The notes under the pieces: model-generated
Seen by the model: only the letters and a program-made list of their open reading frames with translations
Told to the model about the DNA's origin: nothing
Databases searched by the model: none
Shown: one piece after another, positions 1 to 10,939 of the stretch
Layout: each line of letters starts with the position of its first letter
Numbering within the stretch: the stretch's first letter is position 1
Assembly: GCA_948470475.1 (NCBI GenBank)
Contig: OX419343.1
Span: 18,675,704 to 18,739,703 of the forward strand
Direction: 5' to 3'
DNA from: Galaxea fascicularis
Lineage: Eukaryota; Cnidaria; Anthozoa; Scleractinia; Euphylliidae
DNA length: 64,000 bases
Program-made: the position numbers and the translations under genes

Positions 1-1460
1 ATCTTCCATGTTGCCTACAGAAGCTTGTATTGTCTCCAGCATCTGGGTTAAGAAATGTATTACAAGGTTAGAGTGCACTGCTAATATGCACTTCTAAATA
101 AAACATAAAAAGCTTAAAAAGCCATATCATTTTACCCTTCATTCGTTTTCATTTCGTTTTGTTTCGTTTCATTTCGTTTCGCAAAATACAGTAAGCCAAT
201 CAAATTAATAAAAAATTTTAGCCGAGTGGACGCATCCTAACACACATTTGAAATTAGCCTTTGGAAATATTCAACAGTCGGAACTTATGTCTGGCTTATT
301 ATGCATTCAAATTTCAAACTAAAATGTCCTGCATAATTATATAAACATTTTACCTTAAGAAAATCTTCCTGCATTTGCTGCTGGTTACTCAGAATCTTGG
401 CGTTTGAAGCTTCGATCCTTTCCAACTGCTTTTTCAGGTCACGGCATTCATCTTCTTTGGCGACGAGCCGTTGCTGAAGGACTGAAACCTGATCTTGGAC
501 GCCCGATGTCAGTGGTGCTGGTACTGGTGTTGCTGGTGCAACCGCTGGTGTGGAAGCTACCTTGGTTGCTTTCTTAGCGTTCCACTGTCTTTTCCACCCC
601 ATCTCTCGCTCACTTTGTTCGGCCAAAAACAGATCATAGGGATGGAGAATTTCCACGTCATCTGTCTGAAAGATAGAAAATCAAATGATCAAAATATATT
701 CAATGAAGAGGCGAACACTACCAGATATTTACTGAGCAGCGATTTATTCTATTATTCCAAAATCAGAACAGCAATTTCTTTAAAGAAAATTTACATTTTT
801 TTTTCGCTGGTAGCTCTTAGAATTTAGGTCATTCATCTAGCAGCAATCTAGTAATCAGCAACATAATAGACTTTACCTGCTCTCGTGCAACTCTTTTCTT
901 TGGAGGCTCTGACACTTCCGAAGCGTCCATCGGTTGTTCCAATGTCACCTGCAAGTTCTTCTCTGACCACTCCAAATCTTTTTCGGCCAGTTTAGTCTCG
1001 TCATCTGTGAAATGTACATGTAGAGTTATGGGTACACTGTACGTCGGAAGGGGTGGTCATTTGTAAAAGTATCAATAACCATAACTTACAACACTTCAGA
1101 GTATTTTCGCATTTAGTGAATAATTTTTCTCGAATCAATGACAGTGTGACATACTGTAATTTTTATGCTACCATTTGATAGAGTCCAGGCGAATCGACTG
1201 CCTGGCGAAACGGCCTCGAACTGTAAACAGTATGAAATTAAAAATTGGATCAGTAGAAACTTACCGTTTAAAGCAATGATCTCTGCTTGTGCTTTTTTCC
1301 CTTCCCAATTAACGTGAACAGACTGTCCCACGGTAAAATCGACGTTTTTCTCTACAATTAGGCGCGTTGGTGCAATGCCAGTTTTTCCTTCCTTCGGAAA
1401 GAAAAACAGTGCTTTGGAAACACATTTTGTTGTTTGCTTGCAAAGCTGTCTGAGTGACAT
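1..1460 (-). CDS. BEN-family-like gene, 5' part (four exons, cut by the window edge)
   Basis: I read four exons on the minus strand: 1460-1265, 1004-877, 665-354 and 42-1, all with GT-AG introns and a continuous frame. Exon 1 starts with the residues MSLRQL and contains FFFPKEGKTGIAPTR and VNWEGKKAQAEIIAL. The same pattern, with the same phase-1 intron straight after it, opens the gene at 8,396. Exon 2 is acidic and ends in a basic PPKKR patch that could be a nuclear signal. Exon 3 has an Ala/Pro/Val stretch and then a coiled coil (about residues 160-210, with heptads around LQQRLVAKEDECRDLKKQLE). Exon 4 continues the helix. The C-terminal BEN domain would lie beyond the window, so the family call rests on the paralogue at 8,396. 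BEN proteins usually bind DNA or chromatin. A TATA box lies about 80 bp upstream. No lesion is seen in the visible part. Confidence 0.6.
140..182. repeat. TTTCGTTTCA-type short tandem repeat
   Basis: About four imperfect copies of a 10-bp TTTCGTTTYR motif lie in the intron between exons 3 and 4 of the minus-strand BEN-like gene. Confidence 0.6.
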
Positions 1461-1540
1461 TTCGTGGTCAACTGAATCAATGAGACTGGAAACTCTTACA
1501 GGTGATTGAAGTAGCTAACGAGTGTGAACTAACAGAGTTC

Positions 1541-1548
1541 CTTTTATA
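1541..1548 (-). promoter_or_regulatory. TATA box of the minus-strand BEN-like gene
   Basis: The minus strand reads ATATAAAAGGAACTCTG about 81 bp before the ATG. The paralogue at 8,396 has CTATAAAAGAACTCCG at nearly the same distance, so the two promoters look homologous. Confidence 0.55.
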
Positions 1549-1754
1549 TGCTTCACCAAGGGTCTAGCGGATCAAACGTCCAGCATTTTGATTGGATTAA
1601 CAGGGTCAATTTGCACATGAATGATCCAAGCGAGATTTGTTTGCATGTTAATTGGCGTCCTCGAAAGGTTCATGCGACGTGCAGTTTTAATAGTTTCTCT
1701 AACAATTAGCGCAGAAGCAGATTTTTCTCCGTGTTACGAACATTAAGCTGTTCG

Positions 1755-3275
1755 CAAATCGCTGATTTCTTCGATGCTTTCACCAATTAAAAGTCTCGTG
1801 TGGAAGTGCGTGTAAAAAGTAATGTAACCATTTTCATTGAGACCCAGGTGAAATGTGCGAAGTTATGTAAATTCGAGGTGAGAATTTTATTTCGTCAAGT
1901 TGTCGGTTTATGTCCATTGTATACTGCATCAAAGACTCGCGCAATTAAATCGAATTCATTCAGCAATGTGAAATTTTCGATCCTAGGGCTGTGTGTTTAT
2001 AAAGGCAGACTTTGTTTTGGGTGCATATTAGCTTTATCAGCAACAAAAATCAACTCACTCAAGTTATCCTGCTATCGATTACCAAATGATCGCCAATCAA
2101 ACGTTCGTGTTACAAACAGTAACCTGATCGCAAATCGCTGATTTCTTCGATGCTTTCACCAATTAAAAGTCTCGTGTGGAAGTGCGTGCAAAAAGTAATG
2201 TAACCATTTTCATTGAGACCCAGGTGAAATGTGCGAAGTTATGTAAATTCGAGGTGAGAATTTTATTTCATCAAGTTGTCGGTTTATGTCCATTGTATAC
2301 CGCATCAAAGACTCGCGCAATTAAATCGAATTCATTCAGCAATGTGAAATTTTCGATCCTAGGGCTGTGTGTTTATAAAGGCAGACTTTTGTTGTGGGTG
2401 CATATTAGCTTTATCAGCAACAAAAATCAATTCACTCAAGTTATCCTGCTATCGATTACCAAATGGTTGCCAATGGCTGGTACTCAATCGAACGTTCGTG
2501 TTACAAACAGTAACCTGATCACAAATCGCTGATTTCTTCGATGCTTTCACCAATTAAAAGTCTCGTGTGGAAGTGCGTCAAAAAGTAATGCAACCATTTT
2601 CATTGAGACCCAGGCGAAATGTGCGAAGTTATGTAAATTCGAGGTGAGAATTTTATTTCGTCAAGTTGTCGGTTTATGTCCATTGTATACCGCATCAAAG
2701 ACTCGCGCAATTAAATCGAATTCATTCAGCAATGTGAAATTTTCGATCCTAGGGCTGTGTGTTTATAAAGGCAGACTTTTGTTGTGGGTGCATATTAGCT
2801 TTATCAGCAACAAAAATCAATTCACTCAAGTTATCCTGCTATCGATTACCAAATGGTCGCCAATGGCTGGTACTCAATCGAACGTTCGTGTTACAAACAG
2901 TAACCTGATCACAAATCGCTGATTTCTTCGATGCTTTCACCAATTAAAAGTCTCGTGTGGAAGTGCGTCAAAAAGTAATGCAACCATTTTCATTGAGACC
3001 CAGGCAAAATGTGCGAAGTTATGTAAATTCGAGGTGAGAATTTTATTTCGTCAAGTTGTCGGTTTATGTCCATTGTATACCGCATCAAAGACTCGCGCAA
3101 TTAAATCGAATTCATTCAGCAATGTGAAATTTTCGATCCTAGGGCTGTGTGTTAAAGGCAGACTTTGTTTTGGGTGCATATTAGCTTTATCAGGAACAAA
3201 AATTAATTAACTCAAGTTATCCTACTATCGATTACCAAACGGTCACCAATCGTACTCAATCGAACGTTCGATTAC
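1755..3275. repeat. Tandem array of four units of about 376-391 bp
   Basis: The phrase GCTGATTTCTTCGATGCTTT recurs at 1761, 2137, 2528 and 2918, giving spacings of 376, 391 and 390 bp. Copies differ by scattered substitutions and small indels. The first three units carry GTGTTTATAAAGGCAGAC, which resembles a TATA box. The fourth has lost three bases there and is more diverged at its end. Open frames across the units (for example 1800-2141 and 2176-2532) arise from the repeat itself and show no recognisable protein. The array lies about 300 bp upstream of the minus-strand BEN-like gene. Confidence 0.9.
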
Positions 3276-3526
3276 CGAACTCCTGCTTGGATGTTTTTCT
3301 GTTTGTTCCATTTAATAAAGGTTGATTATGATTATTCCTATGTGCTCTACTTATTTTCAGGCGTCAAAAGAGATGGATTTTGAACAAAATTGACTCGTTA
3401 ATCGAATTTTAGTTCAATTTTGTTTGGTTAGATACATCGGGAATAAAGCTAATGTCTTGTGTTGTCTTATTTTAGTAAGAGGCCAGTGAGGGGAACAAGA
3501 TAAAACAGTAAACCTTTCTTCAAGGC

Positions 3527-3990
3527 TGTTACGAAAAATTATTGCGTGACTCGCGTTACTGTCTGGAAGTGTCTAGAATGTTCTGCATATTTAATTAGTG
3601 CTGAATCATCGTGATTCCGTAATTCTATTTTTAAGCCGTTTGCGTTTCTAAGCAGCGTGTTTATTGAAGTGTGACAGAGGTCGTTTATACAGTTGGCGGA
3701 GGCCGTGTTTATTGAAGTTGACAGAGGTCGTTTATACAGTTGGCAGAGGCCGTGTTTATTGAAGTGTAACAGAGGTCGTGTACATTTGGCAGAGGCCGTG
3801 AGTATTGGAGTTTGACGGAGGTCGAGTGTAATTTTACAAGCCTAGAGTGAGCTTATTGTGAAGTCTTGTACGGAGTTTACTACTTTCGTTTGGAATAAAT
3901 AACCTTGTTGCTGTTCCGACAACCCTGCGTTCCGTTTAGTCTACAAACAACCCACTTCTCACTCGTCACAACACAATCGAACTCGTAACA
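3527..3990 (+). mobile_element. Solo LTR, 464 bp, with target duplication AAGGC
   Basis: The element starts TGTTACGA and ends TCGTAACA, a perfect 8-bp inverted terminus with TG...CA ends. It is flanked by the direct repeat AAGGC (3522-3526 and 3991-3995). A polyadenylation signal AATAAA is at 3894. Inside are three to four copies of a degenerate 45-50 bp repeat built on GGCAGAGGCCGTGTTTATTGA. A 640-bp relative with the same termini lies at 24,862-25,501. Compared with it, this copy lacks a middle piece that contains the TATA box. Short open frames on the minus strand are LTR sequence, not genes. Confidence 0.88.
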
Positions 3991-3995
3991 AAGGC

Positions 3996-4412
3996 ATACA
4001 GATCTGTACCCTTGCGTTACCGTAACAAAAATTTCGTTTACACTCGAGATTAGGCTCGATTTCTGCTGTTCGGGAAATGAGACAAAACCTGACCCGAGAG
4101 AGACCCAAAAAAGATACATCATTAGAAATAGGAATGTAGCAAGCGGACTGATCCCGGACTTGATGAAACAAATGAAACGAACACCTCCATGATATTGCAA
4201 CACAACTTTATTTCCGAAATCTAAGACCTACACTGAAAGAACTGGGAATGCAACTGCATTTAACAAGATACACTGAAAAGCCGAACAAATCAAAGAAAAG
4301 TTATAAATTATATATATACATTATAGGTTTAATAAAACTTCACACCAAGTCATTATCTATCTTATCATAATTATTTACAAAAGAAGCCACTGTTTGTTAG
4401 TCCACTGTCAGT
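3996..4412. other. Spacer and 3' flank of the DUF7869 gene
   Basis: No gene is seen. The minus strand has AATAAA at 4212-4207, about 200 bp beyond the stop codon of the DUF7869 gene, so part of this stretch is probably its 3' untranslated region. Confidence 0.4.
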
Positions 4413-5171
4413 CTATGGCGGTGGTGCCACAAGATCTTCTGTTCCTTTCTTACAATACTGTCTTATTTCATTAAACAAGTATCTTTTCCTCTCATCACTT
4501 AAGCCCGCTGGTTTAATCTGATTGGGAAGGACGCCTTGCTGCGGAACAAGTGATGGATCTTTCAGTAACATAAACGAGTGTTCAGCGGAGGAACTGTTCT
4601 CTTTAAAATAGAGCTTTCCAGGTTCATCGTTAGAGAAACGAAAGTGCTGATACTTTTTGATGTTTGGCAATTTGTTAAAGTATCCTCCAAGAAATGATGC
4701 CCAGTCGTATACTGGCACAATAGTTCTGTTGTCATGAGTTCCGACTAACTGGGCTTTGTTTACTCCAACGGCGCTAGAGGCCTCGACCATTCCAGCAAGT
4801 TCGTAAATTGAGGAAAGAAAGTTCACTTTGTAAGATTTTTTTATCATCCCGAAGCAGCGATCAGGTGCAAACTTAGTATGACCGGCGAGTAAGAAAGAGT
4901 AAGTAATGTGCTGGTGAAGTTGCAGTATTGTTCTCCATGCCAAGTACCACAAAAAGAAGTTATTTTTGTTCTGGCCGGCACAATTGTCCGCGTGAAGATG
5001 AACGTGTGTTTCTCCCAGACCATGTTTTGTGAAAAAGTGATGTACGTAACTGATCGTAGAATTTGCGCCCTTTCCAACGTTGGCAGCCTCGTCGATCAAA
5101 TAGTTAACTTGTCGTGGGATGGCTTCGCAGATCATTCCAAAAATTCCACATTTACGGGGTGTTTTAAAATA

Positions 5172-6043
5172 CCGTATTTATTCACTTTTAAGGCGCACTC
5201 GGTTATAAGACGCACCCTAAACTTTTGAAGACAATTGTGACAAGTAAGCAAAATGAAAATTTCACCTAAATACCCTGTTATAAGGCGCACCCAGAATTAC
5301 GGGAAATTTTGCTGACCATGTTCGCTGTACTTACAACAATTTGCTTCCAGAAGTGATTACCGTTAATTACGGTGCTTTCAGTCTAAAAACGAAAGCATTA
5401 CAAACAATAGCAAAAAAGTCACACATGGACATTAGCATAAAAGTCACACTTTTTAATTCCCTTAATCTTCAAGGATTCGTTCAGCGCACTGTAAATTTAC
5501 CGTAATTATGCCAAGCACTCATTGTCATTCCTATGATCTAAACTTCAAGTTGAAGATCGTAGCAGAAGCGGAAGCCGTCAACAACAATTGTGAAACTGCT
5601 CGCGATTATGGCATATCGGAATCGAAGGTCGGTAAATGGAGAAACCAACAGCATGTCTTGTTCTCCGGCGAGTTAAAGATGACTGCAAAACGTGCCTGGA
5701 TGGACAAAGAACGTTTTTTCTTTTTCCTTTATCATTTTAGGAGTATTTAACCGCGGCCATAACATTTTTCGAACGATTTGTAGTCAAGTTTGCGTTATTT
5801 CATGGGAGCGAGGTTAGAAATTTGTTTGATTGTTTCTGACGTCAACAACTTCAAGCACGTGCTTTTGAGCACGTTCCCTCGCGTTTCGCTTCAACTCGGC
5901 TTTGTTTACGTTTTGGGAAAAATTATATTCTGTTGCGCGAAAATACTCGGTTATAAGACGCACCCCAAGTTTTGAGCAGATTTTGATCGAACAAATGTAT
6001 TTTCTCGGTAAAAATGGTGCGCCTTATAAGTGAATAAATACGG
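5172..6043 (+). mobile_element. Pogo/Tigger-like DNA transposon, internally deleted, TA duplication
   Basis: The element begins CCGTATTTATTCACTT and ends with the inverted counterpart AAGTGAATAAATACGG. It is flanked by TA on both sides (5170-5171 and 6044-6045). Just inside both ends are GGCGCAC and CGGTTATAAGACGCACCC blocks, so the inverted repeats are long but imperfect. It carries only the start of a transposase gene (5508 to about 5715). A full pogo-family transposase is about 500 residues with a DDE domain, which is absent, so the copy is non-autonomous. It sits inside the DUF7869 reading frame. Confidence 0.88.
5508..5715 (+). pseudogene. Pogo-like transposase, N-terminal helix-turn-helix only
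   Basis: The frame starts MPSTHCHSYDLNFKLK and continues through VAEAEAVNNNCETARDYG, then ISESKVGKWRNQQ. This is the helix-turn-helix (BrkDBD/CENP-B-N type) that pogo transposases use to bind their terminal repeats. After about residue 68 (AKRAWMDKE) the protein similarity stops and the frame ends in low-complexity sequence at 5750. The DDE catalytic domain is deleted. The fragment could still bind element ends if expressed, but I see no sign that it is. Confidence 0.72.
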
Positions 6044-7038
6044 TAGATGGGTCCGGGCTGCATCGGATTGCTTGGTATATGCACTTGCTGGGCATAATCA
6101 AAGGAATAGTGCATTGTTCCTCTTAGTGAACAAGGGGCGTGGGACGTACTTAAGTCAATAGTGTCTTCAACAGTTTTAAAATTGACCTCCGCTGTCTTGC
6201 ATGCTTCCTTGTAAACATTCCTCTCAGCTAACGTTAAGTTCAAATGTTCCTGTTGTTCTCGTACGCAATCTGACTTTTCGCTATCAGGAAGGTTTGCTGC
6301 TCGAAGAAGTTTCGTTGTATTCTGCTGACATCTCACGCATAGATCACTCATGGGTTTAGCAACCACGACATTTGGGTAAAATTGCTGCCACAGTTCAACA
6401 AACTTTGAGTAGGTTACTGTTTGACGTCCAGCTGCTCTGCAAGCGTCTCCAAAAGTACGCCAAACCCCCATTTTCGTTTCGTGAGATGATAACAGTTTTA
6501 TGTCTTCATCTTTATAGCCCGGAATCCTCCCAGGAAGTGAAATCGCGTTCTCCTCTACATAATTCGTAAGAAACGATTTAACATCTTCTACTACGGTGTG
6601 AGGAAAAGTGTTTGAGGGTAGCCGCTTTGTGTTCCCATGCGTTCTGGATGAAAGGCCATGGTTTTCGTAGTGTTCTTTCAGCCGGCGAAACCGTGAGTAA
6701 CTCAAACCGTAGAGAGTGAGAAACATTTCACGACAGATTGGCTTCGATTGAAACAAGAAATTACAGCGAGGGCTTCTACTTCTTTTCTCTCCAACTTCCT
6801 CGAAACGAGTAACAGCTTGGATGTTAGCCAAAATAACAAGGTCCAGCTCTTTAGTTGTCAGCTCGAGACAATTATTCAAGTTCGCAAGAACTTCTCTTTC
6901 CGTAAACTGCGATGAACAAGGGCTTTCCTTTGGACCTCTGGAGCATTCGCATCTCTTTTCAAGTAACCCCTTCGCTTTAACAAACAATTCTGTTGTTCCT
7001 TCTATGCATTCGGCGCGTAATTCTTCGTCATCCATCAT

Positions 7039-7499
7039 CGTAATAATTCTAGGTTAACAGCTGATTTGGTCGATAAATTGCAAAACTTCGAACGTTGCTA
7101 TAACGACGCATTACGCGGTGGCCCTGGGGCTAGTGTTCATTACCGTAAACATGATCTGAGCATATAAAACAACTTCCGAGGATTCGTGTTTATTCGTAAA
7201 CGACCAAAGATCCAACAGAGAGAAGATACGAAGATTCTTCGCTGGGATAACACACATTATAAAGGCACAGTTGGAAGGAAATGGATAAAATGTGATTGTG
7301 AGTGGTTGACAGAAATAATGTTTTCGTTCGAGTTTTTCACGTTTGCGTTCATTCAGTGAATTCAGAACACTGCTTTAAACTTTTTAACGACGGTTATTAT
7401 GAGATTATATTTTCTGACGCTTTTTATGCCCCAGACACGCTATTTACAAAATTTAAACGATTTTTCCTTCCCAGTTGTCTAACATTTCGAACGGATACG
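7039..7499. other. Intergenic stretch without recognisable feature
   Basis: I see no coding similarity, long repeat or palindrome here. It includes the 5' flank of the DUF7869 gene (7,039-7,200). A 66-codon open frame at 7302-7502 has no recognisable content. Confidence 0.5.
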
Positions 7500-7845
7500 T
7501 AAGTCATCAAACGGATGCAAATTTCTGGTGAACGGATGACGCAACCCGTTCGAACGGGTGGTGATTTTAACCGAACGGATACCAGAACGGCTCGCACGGC
7601 TGCTCAAGTCGTTCGAACGGACGCAAATTTTTGGTGAACGGATATCGCAACCCGTTCGAATGGGTGGTTATTTTAACCGAACGGATACCAGAACAGCTCG
7701 CACGGCTACTCAAGTCGTTCGAACGGATGATCAAGCCACTCAAACGGATACGCAAGTCGTTCGAACGGCTAAGAAACGGCAAGCGAACGGAATTCCGTTC
7801 TAAAACGGGAACTCGTTAGTGTACGTTTTCCCGTGGAAGGTCACA
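7500..7845. mobile_element. GAACGG-repeat element fragment with one terminal repeat
   Basis: About 300 bp are built from short direct and inverted repeats of GAACGG and CGTTCGAACGG. The stretch ends at 7821-7845 with a 25-bp sequence matching 21 of 25 positions of the right terminal repeat of the element at 60,891-62,642 (shared core ACGTTTTC and AGGTCACA). I find no matching left end, so the copy appears truncated or rearranged. Its outer edge abuts a Tc1-like transposase fragment at 7846. The open frames here are repeat artefacts. Confidence 0.6.
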
Positions 7846-8044
7846 CATGCTCTGCGGGCCGGCCAGGAATTGGTGCGTTCTCGAAAGATTGCCACTCTTG
7901 GAAACGCCTCAAAAAACGTCTGACACTAAGTCGACTTATCTGACATTCATCCTCGGCGAGAATTCTTACAATCTCACAGATATTCTTATTTTTGGATCGT
8001 AGCCTTACGATTTTTGCTTTTTGCTCGTGTGTTAATCGACCCAT
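7846..8044 (-). pseudogene. Tc1/mariner-like transposase, N-terminal HTH fragment
   Basis: From the ATG at 8044 the minus strand reads MGRLTHEQKAKIVRLRSK, then ICEIVRILAEDECQI and SVRRFLRRF, and ends near PGRPAE. This is the paired-like helix-turn-helix of Tc1-type transposases, including the typical Gly-Arg-Pro linker after the first domain. Similarity stops at 7846, exactly where the GAACGG-element terminal repeat begins. The second DNA-binding subdomain and the DDE domain are not found on the other side. It is a dead fragment of about 66 residues out of roughly 340. Confidence 0.6.
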
Positions 8045-8312
8045 TGTTATTAAGTGGCCTAGCGTCCCAACAACAGAAATAAACTGTTTCATGCCGTTAA
8101 ACAATAGACAAAAAGAAACTAACTAGCCATTCGCTTTTGGAAACAAAGAAGCTGAAAGGAACAATAGCAATTTCAATTGAAAATATTTTGCATATACTAC
8201 AACCAATGAGATCCTTCGGATTTCGATCCACCTAAAACAAAAGTGATTATTTGACCAATGAGTTTCTCGGATTTTCGATCCTCCACTAACCATAGGCCTT
8301 CAAATCGAACAC

Positions 8313-8320
8313 TATAAAAG
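8313..8320 (+). promoter_or_regulatory. TATA box of the plus-strand BEN gene
   Basis: TATAAAAG lies 83 bp before the ATG, in the context ACTATAAAAGAACTCCG. It matches the promoter of the paralogue on the opposite strand at 1541-1548. Confidence 0.55.
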
Positions 8321-8395
8321 AACTCCGATCCAACATTACATTGCAGTAATTTGATTACATTCCATAAGTCACGACGCGCACTATACTCCGCCAGA

Positions 8396-10654
8396 ATGTC
8401 GCTACGAAAAGCAATCCGAGAAACACAGTTGCCTTCAATGGCACTGTTCTTCTTCCCCAACGAAGACATGACGGGAATCGGGCCAACCAAGATTATTCTC
8501 AACAAAGAAAAGGCCAGTGTGGAACAAATGGTTTCTGTGAACTGGCAAGGAAAAGTGGTGTATGCGAGAATCATCGCGCTAAGTAGTAAGTATTGATTAC
8601 ACTCGTGACGATACATTGAAATGCTTCAGTTCTGAGAATCATTCCAATCGGGTTAGAGATACATGTATCTTTACTTACCATTCACTTTTCCTTTCGTCTC
8701 TGCAGATAACAAAGAAGAACTAAATGAGAGAGACCTTTCCTGGTCAGCCATTCATTTGACGGGCAAAACAGATGACGCCGAGAGTGAGGCGACGGGGAAG
8801 AAACGAAAACGTTTGGTATGTTAAGTTTAACTTTGTGACGGAACAATTATCTTATTTTAATTCCTTTTGGAAGCACACTTCCCAAGTTTGACTCGATTGT
8901 GGTGAAGCAATTAGTGCATTAACAGTCTTACTTTGGAAATCTGATTACTTTAGAAATCACGCACAGTTCATTAAATCAACTCTCGAAATGTGCAAGACTC
9001 GCTCTGTTTGCTTTCTGACTTGTATTCATGGGTGCCACACAGTGTATTTTTTGTTCATTAAGTCGCCTGTTTACTTTGTGACGGAACAATGATCTCGCTT
9101 TAAAATAGTTTTTGGAGGCACGCTTCCGAAAGTTTCACTCGATTGTGATAAAGCAATTAGTTGATTAAACTCACTTAGTTTAGAAATCACGCTTCAAAAA
9201 AAATCCATTTACTCAACATCAAATAGAAACCGAACTAGGTCTTTTTATGTGGTTCATCTTTATTTGTTTTGACCGTCGGCCGCCATCAAATTCAAGCTGA
9301 ATTTGTTATGCAAATGCGAAGTGCAAAATATGAGCTGAAGCTATCCATTTCATAGCACGTCTTCGTGTATTCATTTTTTTTTTTTTGGAAACCCACCTAA
9401 CCGTGCTTTATTTTTATTTTAGGAGAAAAAGGTAAATAAGCGGCCAAAGGAGGCGGAATGCCAGCAAGAGAAAAAGGCCAAAAAGAACACAAAGGGCAGC
9501 TGCAGTGTTGTTGTCTCGGCAGCACCTTCCAGTGAAGTGGAGGAATTGCAGGACGAAGAGGTAAATTTACCATTGACAACTAAGCGTCCTTTTCTGTAAA
9601 CCAAAACCTAAACCCAACCTGTTTTTCTTTTCTTTTCGGTGAAGAAGCCCACACCAAACCTGTTAAGAACAACAGAGGAAATTAATTCATTTACTGTACT
9701 CCCTTGTTTATGACCTCTGTTCATGAAACTTTCCGCATCAACATAGCAAATGCAAATTTATTCCTTGTTCTTATTCACATCTTTTTGTTGTAGGATTTCA
9801 TATACAATGAGTTTGATGACTTAACCATCCCGCCCGCTCCTGCAACATCAACGTGAACATCCACTCCACCACGTTCGCCATCAGGCGCAAAACAGACTGG
9901 TGCGTCTTACCTTGACGACTTGCTGGACCTTCAAGAGGAAACGTCCCTTCACAAGAAACTTGATGTTCTTATAAACAACCAAAAAGTTTTATTTAAGTTA
10001 TTTTCAGATTTTATGAAGGATAGAGTTTGTTATTGTAACGCAAGTACGGGAAGTTCAGGGGGTTTTTCAAAAAGGGATCAGTCAATAAATTCAAGTGAAA
10101 TCTTTGGGAGGGTAAGCGGGCTTTCAAATTCAAGCATTGGTGGGGGCGAGTTTTCGGGAAATTCGGGGAGGCTTTCGAGCATCGAACCAAAAAGGCGGGA
10201 TTCATCAAATTCAATCGGAGGGGTTAGCGAGTTGTCTGGTTCAGGCATTCTGGGGGACGATTTTTCGAACGCAAGTTTAGTGGGTGGTAATGAAATCTCA
10301 ACGGGTCTTAATAACTTTGGGTTAGTTTCGGGAGGCGATGTTAACAACATGGGGGAGGAAGCAGATAATTTTTTTCGGGAGGCAGTAAAGTTAAAAAGTA
10401 AGAGTTGTAGTGTAGGGAATTTCGCTCAAAAGTTACTGAAGTGAGTTTTTCAACCAGAGGAGATGTTTAATCGAAACTGTACGGGGACTAGGGGAAAAGA
10501 AGCTTTAGATCAGGTTAAGTTGGGGGTGGTTAAAAGTTACGTTTTTAAACTGTATCCTTGTGCAAAGGCACTGGAAGATGCGCAATGGCGCAAGTGCATC
10601 ACTTACATGGACGAGTTCTTAAGAAGGAAGAAAAAAGATTTCAGGGGCGATTAA
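8396..10654 (+). pseudogene. BEN-domain protein gene with two in-frame TGA codons
   Basis: Four exons can be read: 8396-8585, 8706-8815, 9423-9560 and 9794-10654. All splice sites are GT-AG and the phase fits at every junction. Exon 1 starts MSLRKAIRETQ and has FFFPNEDMTGIGPTK and VNWQGKVVYARIIAL. Exons 2-3 end in lysine-rich KKRKR and KKAKKN tracts (probable nuclear signals). Exon 4 carries a helical segment (LDDLLDLQEETSLHKKLDVL), a Ser/Gly-rich linker, and a BEN domain from about NFAQKLLK through FNRNCTGTRGKEALDQ to the end. BEN domains bind DNA or chromatin factors. Exon 4 is broken by TGA at 9854-9856 and TGA at 10442-10444. Translation resumes with clear family similarity after both. 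Decay of CGA codons would explain this. An unseen intron or readthrough is less likely. Confidence 0.72.
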
Positions 10655-10939
10655 AAGGGCTGGGAAAAAGGTGTTTCTAAGGAGGTTTGCAGTGGGTAAG
10701 GGTTAATGAAAGGGGTTATTGTAAGTAAGTTGTAATATGCTGTAGTTGTTACTTGTTTTTATTCCTTTGTAAATATTTGTAAGTTTATAGCGTAAATACG
10801 AACGATTATTATGATTATGAGCAAGTAGGTTAAAAAGTATATAACATTTATTGTGAAATACGGTAGATTTTCTATAAAGATTAACAAGATATATTCAGTG
10901 ACTTTTCTTTCATGTAAAGCTTGCTTGATTTGTTTTGAT

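Larger units (their letters stand above)
4413..7038 (-). pseudogene. DUF7869-type gene interrupted by a pogo-like element
   Basis: The N-terminal part (7038 to about 6044) starts MMDDEELRAE and contains a Cys-rich segment (LCVRCQQNT). The C-terminal part (5171-4413) contains the hallmark HLHADNCAGQNKNNF followed by LWYLAWRT. I know this block from DUF7869 proteins, which are highly repeated in invertebrates and have an RNase H-like, transposase-like look. The function is unknown. The two parts are one single-exon reading frame. At the break the left half ends in PGPIY and the right half resumes with FKTPRK once the 872-bp insert and one TA are ignored. Apart from the insertion I see no stop or frameshift, so disruption may be recent. 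The gene is probably itself mobile, because this family is multi-copy. I did not find terminal repeats around it. Confidence 0.75.

Noticed and set aside
1800..2922. Three similar open frames of 92-118 codons that look like a small gene family
   Set aside because: They follow the 390-bp tandem unit exactly, have no recognisable motif, and differ where unit indels fall.
3880..4203. Overlapping minus-strand open frames with a shared Cys-containing C-terminus, also seen at 25,390-25,602
   Set aside because: The shared part is the antisense of the solo LTR ends, not a protein family.
4413..5135. Two independent genes at 4413-5135 and 5923-7038
   Set aside because: They are halves of one DUF7869 frame separated by a TA-flanked transposon.
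7558..7819. Arg/Thr-rich open frames on both strands
   Set aside because: They are translations of the GAACGG repeat. Every frame stays open because of the repeat.
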